A stretch of DNA of 64,000 nt from Flavobacterium johnsoniae UW101. Its GTDB lineage: Bacteria > Bacteroidota > Bacteroidia > Flavobacteriales > Flavobacteriaceae. Below, in pieces: positions 1-8,819 of this stretch. The stretch is taken from contig NC_009441.1 in the NCBI RefSeq assembly GCF_000016645.1, forward strand, positions 1,364,001-1,428,000, written 5' to 3'. The position numbers were made by a program, and so were the translations under genes. Below the pieces are notes generated by a model. That model was not told the DNA's origin. It did no database searches and saw nothing but the letters and a program-made list of their open reading frames with translations. How positions within the stretch are numbered: position 1 is the first letter of the stretch; the number at the start of each line of letters is the position of its first letter.

Positions 1-591
1 CTGATAAAAAGAAGCCAATAAATTAAACCTAAAAAAGTCCAGCCAATTTCCTGAATAATATAACTTTAAATATTCTGGACTTGTAGTAATTGCTGTTCTT
101 TCTATATTAAGACCTTTAATGTAAGACATTATAAAAGGAATGGCAAGGATAATTACTGTACAAATACAGGCTAATGTTTTTGCTGAGGATTTGTAAAAAA
201 ACAGCAGTATGAGTCCTAAAAAAGCATAATCTTTTAAGATGTCGCCAAACCAAAAACAAGAATCTATAAAAGCCAGACCAAAAAGCAGTATCATTCGCCA
301 GCTAAAAAAGATAACCGGATTTTTGCCCTTTGCCGCAACATTATTAATTAAAATCGCAAAACCATATCCAAACAACACTGTTAATAAAGTCCAGGATTTT
401 CCAGCTAAAAAATACTGATCAAAGTAAGATAATATCTCAGACAAAATACTATCCTTAGTTTCGTGCGGTACACCAATGAGCAGAAAACCAGAATAATTAC
501 CAATAACAACACCCAATAAAGCCCAGCCTCGAAGTATGTCAACAATTGCAGTTCTTTTGCTCTGCTCGACAGGATAATAAGAATTTGTCAT
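1..591 (-). CDS. DUF418-family membrane protein (3' end outside window)
   Basis: The reading frame is open from an ATG at 591 to the window edge, giving 197 residues. It starts MTNSYYPVEQSKRTAIVDIL and continues with RGWALLGVVIGNY, the N-terminal signature of DUF418 and related acyltransferase-like membrane proteins. Several hydrophobic segments follow, around residues 20-40, 75-95, 110-125 and 130-165. The family is annotated as inner-membrane proteins of unknown role, and the missing C-terminal half would carry the DUF418 domain proper. The neighbouring gene on the same strand ends at a terminator, so this gene is probably transcribed alone. The family call is fairly secure; the function is unknown. 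Confidence 0.7.
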   Translation of the reverse strand, partial: MTNSYYPVEQSKRTAIVDILRGWALLGVVIGNYSGFLLIGVPHETKDSILSEILSYFDQYFLAGKSWTLLTVLFGYGFAILINNVAAKGKNPVIFFSWRMILLFGLAFIDSCFWFGDILKDYAFLGLILLFFYKSSAKTLACICTVIILAIPFIMSYIKGLNIERTAITTSPEYLKLYYSGNWLDFFRFNLLASFYQ

Positions 592-716
592 TTGATTGAT
601 ATTTTTGTTGTGATTTTTATTGATGATTTTAGTATAAACCTGATTAATGTTTAAACATATTCAAAAATAGATAAATTATACAGCCAAAGTTTTTTCTATA
701 AATAAATTTTACAAAA

Positions 717-747
717 AAAGCGTGTTACTCTCAGAATAACACGCTTT
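717..747 (-). terminator. Rho-independent terminator after the threonine dehydrogenase gene
   Basis: A perfect 11-bp inverted repeat (AAAGCGTGTTA / TAACACGCTTT) surrounds a 9-nt loop, 21 bases past the stop codon of the leftward gene. An A run at 713-719 on the plus strand gives the T run on the minus strand. Confidence 0.85.
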
Positions 748-767
748 AAAATTTTATTGTTTTTAGA

Positions 768-1706
768 TTAACTCAAATGTTCAATCATATCTTTTGTCAT
801 CGATTCCAGATCAAATTTATGATTCCATCCCCAGTCTTCTCTTGCAGAACTGTCGTCGATACTTGCCGGCCAGCTGTCTGCAATTTTCTGACGGAAATCT
901 GGATTGTAGGTAATTTCAAATTCAGGAATATGCTTTTTAATTTCGGCAGCAATTTCAGTTGGAGTAAAACTCATTGCCGCTAAATTATAAGAAGAATGTA
1001 TTTTGATCTGCTCAACAGGAGCTTTCATAATATTAATCGTCGCATCGATTGCATCATCCATATACATCATTGGCATTTTGGTTTCAGACGACAAAAAGCA
1101 TTCGTATTTTTTATCTGCGATTGCTTTGTAGAAAATATCAACTGCATAATCTGTAGTACCGCCGCCCGGAGGAGTCGACCAGCTTATTAAACCAGGATAA
1201 CGTATGCTTCGAACATCAACACCATAAATATTATGATAGTATTCGCACCATCTTTCGCCAGATTGTTTACTGATTCCGTAAACCGTAGAAGGCTCCATAA
1301 TCGTATATTGAGGCGTATTTTCTTTTGGAGTTGTCGGTCCAAAAACCGCAATACTCGAAGGCCAGAAAATCTTTTGAATTTTTTTGGCTTTCGCTAAATT
1401 CAAAACATGAAAAAGCGAATTCATATTTAAGTCCCACGCAAAAGCCGGATTTTTTTCAGCAGTTGCAGATAAAAGCGCAGCCATCAAATAAACATCAGTA
1501 ATTTTATGAACTTCAACAAGATGTTCAATCTGGTTAAAATCTAAAGCATTTACCACTTCAAAAGGTCCGGAATTAACCACATCCGTATTTAATTTTCGAA
1601 TATCAGATGCAATGACATTTTCGGTCCCGTATAATTTGCGAAGTTTTTGAGTAAGCTCAGTGCCAATCTGCCCACAGGCACCAATGATTAATATTTTTGG
1701 ATTCAT
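768..1706 (-). CDS. SDR-type L-threonine 3-dehydrogenase (NAD-dependent epimerase family)
   Basis: This 312-residue protein belongs to the extended short-chain dehydrogenase/NAD-dependent epimerase family. The N-terminal Rossmann motif is GACGQIG (residues 9-15) and the catalytic pair is in VYGISK (YxxxK). The N-terminus and overall length resemble the short-chain type L-threonine dehydrogenase described in Flavobacterium, which oxidises threonine to 2-amino-3-ketobutyrate with NAD+. It lacks the zinc-site layout of the medium-chain threonine dehydrogenases. It would act in the cytoplasm in threonine catabolism. No 2-amino-3-ketobutyrate ligase gene is adjacent, so a sugar-nucleotide epimerase role cannot be excluded. 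A -7 box lies 22 bases upstream and a clear terminator follows. Confidence 0.75.
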   Translation of the reverse strand: MNPKILIIGACGQIGTELTQKLRKLYGTENVIASDIRKLNTDVVNSGPFEVVNALDFNQIEHLVEVHKITDVYLMAALLSATAEKNPAFAWDLNMNSLFHVLNLAKAKKIQKIFWPSSIAVFGPTTPKENTPQYTIMEPSTVYGISKQSGERWCEYYHNIYGVDVRSIRYPGLISWSTPPGGGTTDYAVDIFYKAIADKKYECFLSSETKMPMMYMDDAIDATINIMKAPVEQIKIHSSYNLAAMSFTPTEIAAEIKKHIPEFEITYNPDFRQKIADSWPASIDDSSAREDWGWNHKFDLESMTKDMIEHLS

Positions 1707-1727
1707 TTTGTTTAGATTTTAGTCTTG

Positions 1728-1735
1728 CAAATATA
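1728..1735 (-). promoter_or_regulatory. Promoter -7 box for the threonine dehydrogenase gene
   Basis: Read on the minus strand this is TATATTTG, matching the Bacteroidetes -7 consensus TAnnTTTG. A TTG lies 16 bases further upstream, slightly closer than usual for the -33 element. The start site would fall about 15 bases before the ATG. Confidence 0.5.
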
Positions 1736-1975
1736 ACGTTTTCGCAAATATCAACGTTTTTTATAACATTAAATTATAAAATCAACAACAATAAAGATTG
1801 TTTTTTAGATTATTCTCTGACTGTGTGTATTTAGTTTAGCTGCAATTTATACAGATTAAAAATGATTTTTTTGAAGAAATAATCCATTAAATCATTAAAA
1901 TCTGTGACAAAAAAATAACCTTGATTTATAGAATCTTTAGCAAAAAACACAATTCGTAATTGTAAATTTACTTTG

Positions 1976-1983
1976 TAACTTTG
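1976..1983 (+). promoter_or_regulatory. Promoter -7 box for the lipoprotein-mfd pair
   Basis: TAACTTTG matches TAnnTTTG and ends 20 bases before the ATG at 2004. No convincing -33 TTG is seen at the usual distance. The 297-base gap between the divergent genes holds nothing else recognisable. Confidence 0.45.
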
Positions 1984-2003
1984 CGGTCTAACATTATTAT
2001 CAA

Positions 2004-2612
2004 ATGAAATATAAAATAGCGCTGTTTTTACTTTTGATTTTTGCACTTCAATCCTGTCAGGATGAGAATCAAAAACGTCTTGCTGAAAATGCGAAAGAAG
2101 CTAAAAAAAATGCTAAGATTTTTAACAATATAAATAAAGCCTGGATTTTTATTGATGAACCTATTAATGAGGTTTCAGAACAAAATATAAAAACCTGGAC
2201 AGAATGGCGCGATTTTATAAAAGAAATTGGAGATAAACCCAGAAAAACAATAGGGGCATTTCAGAAAAAATCTACTGCTATTTCAAAAAAAGCAATGGCT
2301 TTAAACAATAGCATTCCAAACGAATTTAATCAGCCGGCAATTAAAAGCCGAATTTCAGTTTTGATTACCAAAATTAAAATGATGGATTTGTTTATTCATT
2401 TAAGCCAGATTCCAGATGATAAAGTTGCTTTTTTAATTGGCGAAATTAATAAAGAACTTGTCTCTTTAGAAAGACAAATGGATAAAATTGTAGAGAGAAG
2501 TAAAGTTCCAAAAGAACAGGGAGAAGAAGATTTTCTTAAAATGTTAGACACAACACGCGCTATTCCAAACGCATCAGTACCAATAGATCCAAATTTACCA
2601 AGAGTTGAGTAA
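2004..2612 (+). CDS. Small lipoprotein of unknown function upstream of mfd
   Basis: This 202-residue protein has a lysine-rich start, a hydrophobic stretch and the lipobox LQSC (Cys 18), so it should be lipid-anchored. The rest is lysine- and glutamate-rich, mostly helical in appearance, and has no motif I recognise. It ends in a proline-rich tail (PNASVPIDPNLPRVE). The stop codon overlaps the start of mfd by 8 bases, so the two genes are probably co-transcribed and translationally coupled. The link to mfd is positional only; I cannot assign a function. Confidence 0.8.
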   Translation: MKYKIALFLLLIFALQSCQDENQKRLAENAKEAKKNAKIFNNINKAWIFIDEPINEVSEQNIKTWTEWRDFIKEIGDKPRKTIGAFQKKSTAISKKAMALNNSIPNEFNQPAIKSRISVLITKIKMMDLFIHLSQIPDDKVAFLIGEINKELVSLERQMDKIVERSKVPKEQGEEDFLKMLDTTRAIPNASVPIDPNLPRVE

Positions 2613-5600
2613 AAACGTATTATATACAACATACGATAATCTGCCAAAAGCACAGCAGATTGCATCAGGTTTATTAGAAGGGAATCAGATAAAAATGAAT
2701 ATCAGCGGATTACTTGGATCTGCTGTTTCATTTATAATTCGTTCCGTTTTTAAGAAAACCGAACTGCCTTTTTTGATTGTTTTAGACAACAAAGAAGAAG
2801 CCGCATATTACCTAAACGATCTGGAGCAGATGATTGGCGAACAGGACGTTTTGTTTTATCCCGTATCATTTCGCCGTCCGTATCAGGTTGACGAAACAGA
2901 CAATGCCAATGTTCTGCTTCGCGCTGAGGTTTTAAACCGAATCAATTCAAGAAAAAAACCAGCTGTAATTGTTACTTATCCTGAAGCACTTTTTGAGAAA
3001 GTAGTAACGCGCCAGCAATTAGATAAAAACACTTTAAAAGTCTCTTTAAACGATAAAATTTCGATTGATTTTATTAACGAAGTTTTATTTGAATACGAAT
3101 TTAAAAGAGTCGATTTTATTACAGAACCCGGCGAATTTTCAGTTCGCGGGGGAATTGTCGATGTATTCTCATTTTCAAACGACCATCCTTACAGAATTGA
3201 GTTTTTTGGAAATGAAGTAGACAGCATTAGAACTTTTGATGTAGAAACACAATTATCTGTAGAAACACATAAAAAGATTACGATTATCCCAAATGTTGAA
3301 AACAAGATATTTCAGGAAAACCGTGAAAGTTTCTTAGATTATATTGCCGAAAAAACAGTTCTTTTTATTCAAAATACCGAAGGACTTTTCAGTCAGTTAG
3401 ACAAACAATTTGCAAGGGCAGAAGAAGCTTTTGAGAAATTGTCTAAAGAAATAAAACACGCTGCACCAGAACAGTTGTTTTTAAATCAGGCTTCGTTTAT
3501 AAAACGAGCATTGGATTTCTCGGTTGTAGAATTGGCTTCAAGACCAGTTTTTAAAACCACTAAAAAATTCGAATTCCATATTCAGCCTCAGCCGTCATTC
3601 AACAAACAATTTGATTTATTGCTGAATAATTTAAGCGATAATCATTTTAACGGATATGTCAATTATCTGTTTTGTTCGAATGAAACGCAGGCAAAGCGTT
3701 TTCACGATATTTTTGAAAGCTTAGACGAAGCCAATTCAGAAAATATTAGAAAGCATTATCATACCATTGTATTGCCTTTATATCAAGGTTTTATTGATGA
3801 AGAAAATCAAATAACCGCTTATACCGATCACCAGATTTTTGAGCGTTATCATAAATTCAACATTAAAAACGGATATTCTAAAAAACAGAATATCACGCTT
3901 AAAGAATTAACTGCACTTTCTGTCGGCGATTATGTAACACACATAGACCATGGAATTGGAAAGTTTGGCGGATTGCAGAAAATTCAGGTTGAAGGCAAAA
4001 CCCAGGAAGCCATAAAACTGGTTTATGCCGATAATGATATTGTGTATGTGAGCATTCACTCGCTTCATAAAATTTCGAAATACAACGGAAAAGACGGAAC
4101 GCCTCCGAAAATCTATAAACTTGGATCGAACGCCTGGAAGGTTTTAAAACAGAAAACCAAAGCGCGCGTCAAACATATTGCATTCAATTTGATTCAGCTG
4201 TATGCAAAACGTCGTTTAGAAAAAGGGTTTCAGTTTGCGCCGGACAGTTATCTTCAAAACGAATTAGAAAGTTCGTTTATTTACGAAGATACGCCGGATC
4301 AAATGAAATCGACACAGGAAGTAAAAGCCGATATGGAAAGCGATCGTCCAATGGATCGTTTGGTTTGCGGTGACGTTGGTTTCGGAAAAACAGAGGTTGC
4401 CATTCGTGCAGCTTTTAAAGCCGTTGACAACAGTAAACAAGTGGCAGTTTTGGTACCGACAACTATTTTGGCGTATCAGCATTACAGAACTTTTTCTGAA
4501 CGTTTAAAAGACATGCCAGTTTCAATTGGCTATTTAAACCGATTTAGAACGGCAAAACAAAAAACACAAACGCTAAAAGATTTAGCCGAAGGAAAACTGG
4601 ATATTGTAATTGGAACACATCAACTGGTCAATAAAAATGTAGTTTTTAAAGACTTAGGTTTATTGATTGTCGATGAGGAACAAAAGTTTGGAGTTAACGT
4701 AAAAGATAAACTGAAAACCATTGCTGCAAATGTGGATACGCTGACATTAACTGCAACGCCAATTCCGAGAACTTTGCAGTTTTCATTAATGGCTGCGCGG
4801 GATTTATCGGTAATTACAACGCCTCCACCAAACCGTTATCCAATTGAAACCAATGTGGTTGGTTTTAATGAAGAAATTATTCGTGACGCGATTTCATATG
4901 AAATTCAGAGAAACGGGCAAGTCTTCTTTATCAATAATAGAATTGAAAACATAAAAGAAGTGGCTGGAATGATTCAGCGTTTGGTTCCAAATGCAAGAGT
5001 TGGAATTGGCCACGGACAAATGGACGGTGCCAAACTTGAGGAATTGATGTTAGGTTTTATGAACGGAGATTTTGATGTTTTGGTAGCAACCACAATTATC
5101 GAAAGTGGTTTGGACGTTCCAAATGCAAATACGATTTTCATCAACAACGCTAATAATTTCGGATTATCAGATTTGCATCAAATGCGAGGCCGAGTAGGGC
5201 GAAGCAATAAAAAAGCATTTTGTTATTTCATCTGTCCTCCGTATTCATCAATGACCGAAGATGCCAGAAAACGCATTCAGGCGTTGGAACAATTCAGTGA
5301 ATTAGGAAGCGGTTTCAACATTGCGATGAAAGATCTTGAAATTCGAGGCGCGGGAGATTTATTGGGCGGAGAACAAAGCGGTTTCATTAATGAAATTGGT
5401 TTTGATACGTACCAGAAAATTATGAATGAAGCCATTGAAGAGTTGAAGGAAAACGAATTCAAAGATTTATATCCTGAAGAAAATGATATTGATACCAAAG
5501 AATATGTAAAAGACATTCAAATCGATGCCGATTTTGAGCTTTTATTCCCGGATGAATATATCAATAACGTTTCAGAACGTTTGGTTTTATACAACGAATT

Positions 5601-5970
5601 AGGCGCTATAAAAGACGAAGCAGGATTACAGGAATTTGAAAGAAAACTAATTGACCGTTTCGGGCCTTTGCCAAAACAAGCGACAGCATTGTTAAACAGC
5701 ATTAGAATAAAATGGATTGCAACAAAAGTCGGAATCGAGAAATTAGTCTTGAAACAAGGCAAAATGATTGGCTATTTCGTATCCGATCAGCAGTCAGATT
5801 ATTATCAGTCTGTGAAGTTTAGAAACGTCCTGAACTTTGTTCAAAAACATAGTTCGCTCTGCAAAATGAAAGAAAAACAAACTGTAAACGGATTACGTTT
5901 ATTGTTGACTTTTGAAAATGTGAAGTCGATAAAACGAGCTTTAGAGTTAATGGAATTGTTTGAGGAGTAG
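2605..5970 (+). CDS. mfd: Transcription-repair coupling factor Mfd
   Basis: This 1121-residue SF2 translocase displaces RNA polymerase stalled at DNA lesions and recruits UvrA for nucleotide excision repair. The order of domains fits the family: a UvrB-like N-terminal part (about 1-340), a CarD/CdnL-like RNA polymerase interaction domain (about 435-500, SVGDYVTHIDHGIGKFGG), and helicase lobes with Walker A GDVGFGKTE near 588 and motif II DEEQ near 689. The translocation motif LHQMRGRVGRS is near 857, and the C-terminal TRCF domain lies at about 970-1075. The best start is TTG at 2605, giving MSKNVLYTTYDN and overlapping the upstream stop. No ATG is close enough to preserve the N-terminal domain. 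A strong terminator follows. Confidence 0.96.
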   Translation: MSKNVLYTTYDNLPKAQQIASGLLEGNQIKMNISGLLGSAVSFIIRSVFKKTELPFLIVLDNKEEAAYYLNDLEQMIGEQDVLFYPVSFRRPYQVDETDNANVLLRAEVLNRINSRKKPAVIVTYPEALFEKVVTRQQLDKNTLKVSLNDKISIDFINEVLFEYEFKRVDFITEPGEFSVRGGIVDVFSFSNDHPYRIEFFGNEVDSIRTFDVETQLSVETHKKITIIPNVENKIFQENRESFLDYIAEKTVLFIQNTEGLFSQLDKQFARAEEAFEKLSKEIKHAAPEQLFLNQASFIKRALDFSVVELASRPVFKTTKKFEFHIQPQPSFNKQFDLLLNNLSDNHFNGYVNYLFCSNETQAKRFHDIFESLDEANSENIRKHYHTIVLPLYQGFIDEENQITAYTDHQIFERYHKFNIKNGYSKKQNITLKELTALSVGDYVTHIDHGIGKFGGLQKIQVEGKTQEAIKLVYADNDIVYVSIHSLHKISKYNGKDGTPPKIYKLGSNAWKVLKQKTKARVKHIAFNLIQLYAKRRLEKGFQFAPDSYLQNELESSFIYEDTPDQMKSTQEVKADMESDRPMDRLVCGDVGFGKTEVAIRAAFKAVDNSKQVAVLVPTTILAYQHYRTFSERLKDMPVSIGYLNRFRTAKQKTQTLKDLAEGKLDIVIGTHQLVNKNVVFKDLGLLIVDEEQKFGVNVKDKLKTIAANVDTLTLTATPIPRTLQFSLMAARDLSVITTPPPNRYPIETNVVGFNEEIIRDAISYEIQRNGQVFFINNRIENIKEVAGMIQRLVPNARVGIGHGQMDGAKLEELMLGFMNGDFDVLVATTIIESGLDVPNANTIFINNANNFGLSDLHQMRGRVGRSNKKAFCYFICPPYSSMTEDARKRIQALEQFSELGSGFNIAMKDLEIRGAGDLLGGEQSGFINEIGFDTYQKIMNEAIEELKENEFKDLYPEENDIDTKEYVKDIQIDADFELLFPDEYINNVSERLVLYNELGAIKDEAGLQEFERKLIDRFGPLPKQATALLNSIRIKWIATKVGIEKLVLKQGKMIGYFVSDQQSDYYQSVKFRNVLNFVQKHSSLCKMKEKQTVNGLRLLLTFENVKSIKRALELMELFEE

Positions 5971-5986
5971 ACTTAAATTAAAAAAG

Positions 5987-6029
5987 AAAAAGGCTTTTGG
6001 TTTTTAAAAATCAGAAGCCTTTTTTTTTG
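5987..6029 (+). terminator. Rho-independent terminator after mfd
   Basis: AAAAAGGCTT (5987-5996) pairs with AAGCCTTTTT from 6015 and is followed by an uninterrupted T run. The right arm and the bases after it are duplicated at 6914-6989, but without the left arm. Confidence 0.85.
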
Positions 6030-6080
6030 TTATAAAATGTCTTAAACTTTTGTTTTTAAAACTTTTAAAGGATGTTTTTA
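6005..6080. repeat. Flank repeat A, copy 1
   Basis: This stretch, from the right arm of the mfd terminator onward, is repeated at 6914-6989. Positions 6029-6079 match 6937-6987 without a mismatch (51 bases). It forms the left flank of the first gene cassette between mfd and the DUF5683 gene. Confidence 0.9.
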
Positions 6081-6094
6081 CTTTTAGAGAAATG

Positions 6095-6102
6095 TACATT
6101 TG
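6095..6102 (+). promoter_or_regulatory. Promoter -7 box for the first cassette gene
   Basis: TACATTTG matches TAnnTTTG. It implies a start site near 6108, which favours the ATG at 6130 over the one at 6115. Confidence 0.5.
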
Positions 6103-6129
6103 CAACATTATTAAATGATTAGTAATAAC

Positions 6130-6738
6130 ATGGAAAACGAGATTAAAATATTAAAAGATTTTGTAGAGGGAATTATAACTCCTAAAGATTTTGAAAAAGT
6201 ACTGTTTGAAAATACAAAATTACAAGAACTGCTTTTAGATGATACTTTAAAGTTGCAAAATACATATATAGGAAATTCGACAATATTTTTATATTTAGTT
6301 GAACAAAAAATACAAAGTATAGGAGGTCAATTGAATGCGCAAGGGGCTGTACAATTGTTTTTGACCAAAAAGGGAATTAGTTTTAAAAAGTATGAGAAAT
6401 ATAGTGATGATTATGGTCTTATATTAGATTCTCAACCAAAATATATTAATACAGATTTAGATTTTATTGAAAAGTATATTTTACCAGCAGAAGCAAATAA
6501 ATCTAAATCAGAATTTAAAAAAGAGATGAAAGATCGATTTTCAGCTTTATTTAAATATCAAACGAAACCACCAAAATGGATTCAAAGCCCAAATTGGATT
6601 ATTAAAAATAATAAACCTCTTTTCTTTTTAGGTCAATTTGAAATTAAGAATTGTGATATTTTTCATGATGATGGAGCAGTTTATTTATTTGTAGATGAGA
6701 AAACGGGTGAAATTGAAACGGTGAAACAGTTCTATTAA
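6130..6738 (+). CDS. Unrecognised cytosolic protein, immunity-like (cassette X)
   Basis: The ATG at 6130 gives 202 residues; an in-frame ATG at 6115 would leave almost no leader after the predicted start site. There is no signal peptide or membrane segment. The N-terminal half is acidic and helical. The C-terminal third has PPKWIQSPNWIIKNNKPLFF, then FLGQFEI, and ends DGAVYLFVDEKTGEIETVKQ. This tryptophan/glycine-rich layout reminds me of small immunity-type proteins, but I cannot name the family. The gene is AT-rich, with many AAA, AAT and ATA codons compared with mfd. It lies between flank repeats A and B, and a decayed copy of its 3' end survives at 8817-8899. Function unknown; an immunity or anti-toxin role is inference. 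Confidence 0.7.
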   Translation: MENEIKILKDFVEGIITPKDFEKVLFENTKLQELLLDDTLKLQNTYIGNSTIFLYLVEQKIQSIGGQLNAQGAVQLFLTKKGISFKKYEKYSDDYGLILDSQPKYINTDLDFIEKYILPAEANKSKSEFKKEMKDRFSALFKYQTKPPKWIQSPNWIIKNNKPLFFLGQFEIKNCDIFHDDGAVYLFVDEKTGEIETVKQFY

Positions 6739-6909
6739 AAATTAAGGTTTATTTATCTTTCGTTTAAGTAAATTCTTAGAACTAAAAAGTTTTCTTTGAG
6801 TCAAATTTTCAAAGATAACTTTTATGCAAAATCACTTTCTTGTTCTTTTTTTACTTCTTGGATTTACTTCGATTTTCGCTCAGGGAAAAAGTAAAATCAT
6901 TTTAAATGA
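6738..6909. repeat. Flank repeat B, copy 1 (upstream and 5' end of a DUF5683 gene)
   Basis: This segment parallels 8898-9082, including a 27-base identical run (6774-6800 and 8935-8961) just upstream of the DUF5683 start. It continues into a diverged copy of the first 30 or so codons. Similarity stops abruptly where flank repeat A copy 2 begins. Confidence 0.85.
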
Positions 6910-6943
6910 CTCTTTAAAATCAGAAGCCTTTTTTATGTTATAA
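6824..6943 (+). pseudogene. 5' fragment of a DUF5683 gene
   Basis: An ATG at 6824 opens a 39-codon frame beginning MQNHFLVLFLLLGFTSIFAQ. This parallels the signal peptide of the intact protein encoded at 8986 (MQNQLILLFLFFGLTSIFAQ). After about 30 codons the frame runs into flank repeat A and stops at 6943 (KSEAFFML, stop). Only the exported leader remains, so this is a truncated remnant. The copy differs from the intact gene at several synonymous and non-synonymous positions, so it is not a very recent duplication. Confidence 0.85.
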
Positions 6944-6989
6944 AATGTCTTAAACTTTTGTTTTTAAAACTTTTAAAGGATGTTTTTTC
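6914..6989. repeat. Flank repeat A, copy 2
   Basis: This is the second copy of the sequence found after mfd. It begins inside the truncated DUF5683 fragment and keeps only the right arm of the mfd terminator, so it should not terminate transcription efficiently. The join to copy B is at a short shared motif (AGAAGC). Confidence 0.9.
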
Positions 6990-7002
6990 TTATGGACTAA
7001 AA

Positions 7003-7010
7003 TATTTTTG
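7003..7010 (+). promoter_or_regulatory. Promoter -7 box for the second cassette
   Basis: TATTTTTG matches TAnnTTTG and is followed by a T-rich leader. It lies at the same relative place as the box at 6095, just after flank repeat A, but the sequence around it is different. Confidence 0.4.
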
Positions 7011-7077
7011 TTTTTTTTTAGAGTATTCGATATGTGCGCTAAAAGATCAGTTTTTTCACAATCATAATAAAATCAAA

Positions 7078-7834
7078 ATGGAAAAAAAATCTATTTCTGT
7101 TTCTTATACTAGCAGTTGTATCTTGTAATTCCTCTAAAAACGAATCTAAAAATAATGAAAAATCACCTCTTTTGCTGAGTAAAGTAAAACGGACAATTGT
7201 ATACAAAAATGAGGTTACCAAGGATTCCAATTTTTTTTCATACGACGATCATAATCGTTTAAAAAAATTACATATAGATGCAACAGAAGTCGATTCTCTC
7301 GTTTACGATCAGTCAGGGCGGGTTATTTCTTTTAGAGAATCAGGTATATACGGAATTACTAAATCTACGGTTAGTTATCTATCAAACAGAATTATAATTA
7401 GTAAAATTGGAATAGAAAAGAATAATCAATCTCAAAGAAAATATACCCTTACTATTAATCTTCAAAAAGATAAAATAGGAAGAATAGAACTCGAAAAAGA
7501 ATCTTGTTTTGAATATGATAAAGATGGAGATATTTATGAAAAAGAAAGCTGTATGACGGAGAGGCGTACGCCAAAAGATACCGTATATGCTAATGTTTAC
7601 AATTTAGTAGGGAATGTTATTTTCTGGCAGGTTGTTACTGGTCATGGTTACCAATATGGAAATCAAAAAAGAATAACATTTAATAGTATTAAAACACATT
7701 CTATTGAACCATTTGATGTTTCGAATTATAGTACGCCTGTTAATAAAAAATATCCTAAAAAGGAAACTGTAGACTTATACTATGGAGAAGGTAAAGCAAT
7801 TATTGAATATGAATATAAAAAGGGTGTTCAATAA
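7078..7834 (+). CDS. Lipoprotein with a frameshift in an A8 tract at its start (cassette Y1)
   Basis: The long frame read from 7079 encodes a clear lipoprotein leader, KKNLFLFLILAVVSC, then a low-complexity linker and about 220 residues with YD-repeat-like sequence (SYDDHNRLKKLHIDATEV, DSLVYDQSGRVISF). That frame has no ATG. The ATG at 7078 is one base out of phase and stops after 16 codons. The two frames would join if the run of eight A after ATGG had seven, giving MEKNLFLFLILAVVSC and about 251 residues. This could be phase variation, ribosomal or polymerase slippage, a disabling mutation or a sequence error. Without the shift, translation could start only at an internal TTG (7172), losing the leader. 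Function unknown. Confidence 0.65.
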
Positions 7835-7863
7835 ACAGGTCATCAATTTGAAAGAGTACTATT

Positions 7864-8325
7864 ATGTTTGGACAGAGTAAATATAGACCACCAGAAACTG
7901 ATCGTTTAGATTTGCTTTTAGGAAAATGCAGAGATGAAATGACTGAAAATAACAGTGAATATTTTTATCAAAAGCAGATGCTCTGCAGGATTAAGCTTGT
8001 AGAGAGTTTTAAAGAAAAAATGAGTCCTTTTCTTCAAGATAAGCTTCTAATTGCTGAACAATATTGGAACGCATTTATACCAAATGAAAATTATCCTACT
8101 TCAGAAATTGATTTTGAGTTTATCAATCTGAGCAAAAGAAGAGATTTTGAAAAAAATGATAATGCTCAATTACATCTTCGCATTATTAGATTATTGTTTA
8201 AAAAATATGATAGTGAATCTACTGATGAAAATATTGACTGTTTTATGTTATTTTTTGAATATTTAATTAAGTTAGGATTTTATAAAGAAGATCTCGCAGA
8301 TGCAGTTGAAAATTTGTTTGAATAG
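7864..8325 (+). CDS. Hypothetical protein (cassette Y2)
   Basis: This 153-residue soluble protein has no signal peptide, and its charged, helical sequence has no motif I recognise. It starts MFGQSKYRPPETDRLDLLLG and ends with a predicted helix (EDLADAVENLFE). It follows the Y1 lipoprotein by 29 bases and precedes Y3 by 26, so the three probably form one transcript. It is AT-rich like its cassette neighbours. Small acidic cytosolic proteins in such variable pockets are often immunity proteins, but nothing in the sequence proves that here. Confidence 0.65.
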   Translation: MFGQSKYRPPETDRLDLLLGKCRDEMTENNSEYFYQKQMLCRIKLVESFKEKMSPFLQDKLLIAEQYWNAFIPNENYPTSEIDFEFINLSKRRDFEKNDNAQLHLRIIRLLFKKYDSESTDENIDCFMLFFEYLIKLGFYKEDLADAVENLFE

Positions 8326-8351
8326 AAATAGAAAGATAATAAACACATACT

Positions 8352-8819
8352 ATGGAAACTTTAGTAGATTTAGTCAACTCAACAAATTATAATGTTTTAT
8401 TAGAAAATGTTAGATCAAGAATTGAGATTGAAATTGATCATGATAGTCCTTCTGTTATTTGGGATTTGTATATTGAAGAATTAAATTTAGCAAACGTTAA
8501 TACAGATGATTTGAAATCTCTAATCGAATTATATATGGATTCAATATCGGTTTATGTAGAAGTAAAACTCAGGAAATATGCCGATGATACAGAACAAGAA
8601 TATCCAAAAGGTTATAATCTTGAAAAAGAAGAAGATGATAAAGTTGTAAATCTTCCATTTTACAAAAACTTTCTTATTGGTTATCTGTTAGAATATTGGA
8701 TATTAAAAGAGAATCCATTAGAGATTGAAAAATATGTTCGCGCTATCCGTATTCCAAATGCAAAAAAATATGCTAAAGAAATAACAGTTATTTATAATGA
8801 TATTAATTCGTTGAAATGA
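8352..8819 (+). CDS. Hypothetical protein (cassette Y3)
   Basis: This 155-residue acidic protein has no signal peptide or membrane segment. It starts METLVDLVNSTNYNVLLENV and carries a helix-rich C-terminus (FYKNFLIGYLLEYWILKENP). I do not recognise the family. It is the last gene of the Y cassette, and its stop codon lies within the start of a decayed copy of the cassette X gene's 3' end. That suggests Y replaced or interrupted an X-like gene at this position. Confidence 0.65.
   Translation: METLVDLVNSTNYNVLLENVRSRIEIEIDHDSPSVIWDLYIEELNLANVNTDDLKSLIELYMDSISVYVEVKLRKYADDTEQEYPKGYNLEKEEDDKVVNLPFYKNFLIGYLLEYWILKENPLEIEKYVRAIRIPNAKKYAKEITVIYNDINSLK

Noticed and set aside
1831..2046. 71-codon frame on the minus strand upstream of the lipoprotein gene
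   Set aside because: It overlaps the lipoprotein start antisense, has no leader or family motif, and covers the predicted promoter.
6130..8819. Phage or insertion-sequence remnant
   Set aside because: No integrase, transposase, terminal inverted repeat or target-site duplication was found; the flanks are copies of local chromosomal sequence.
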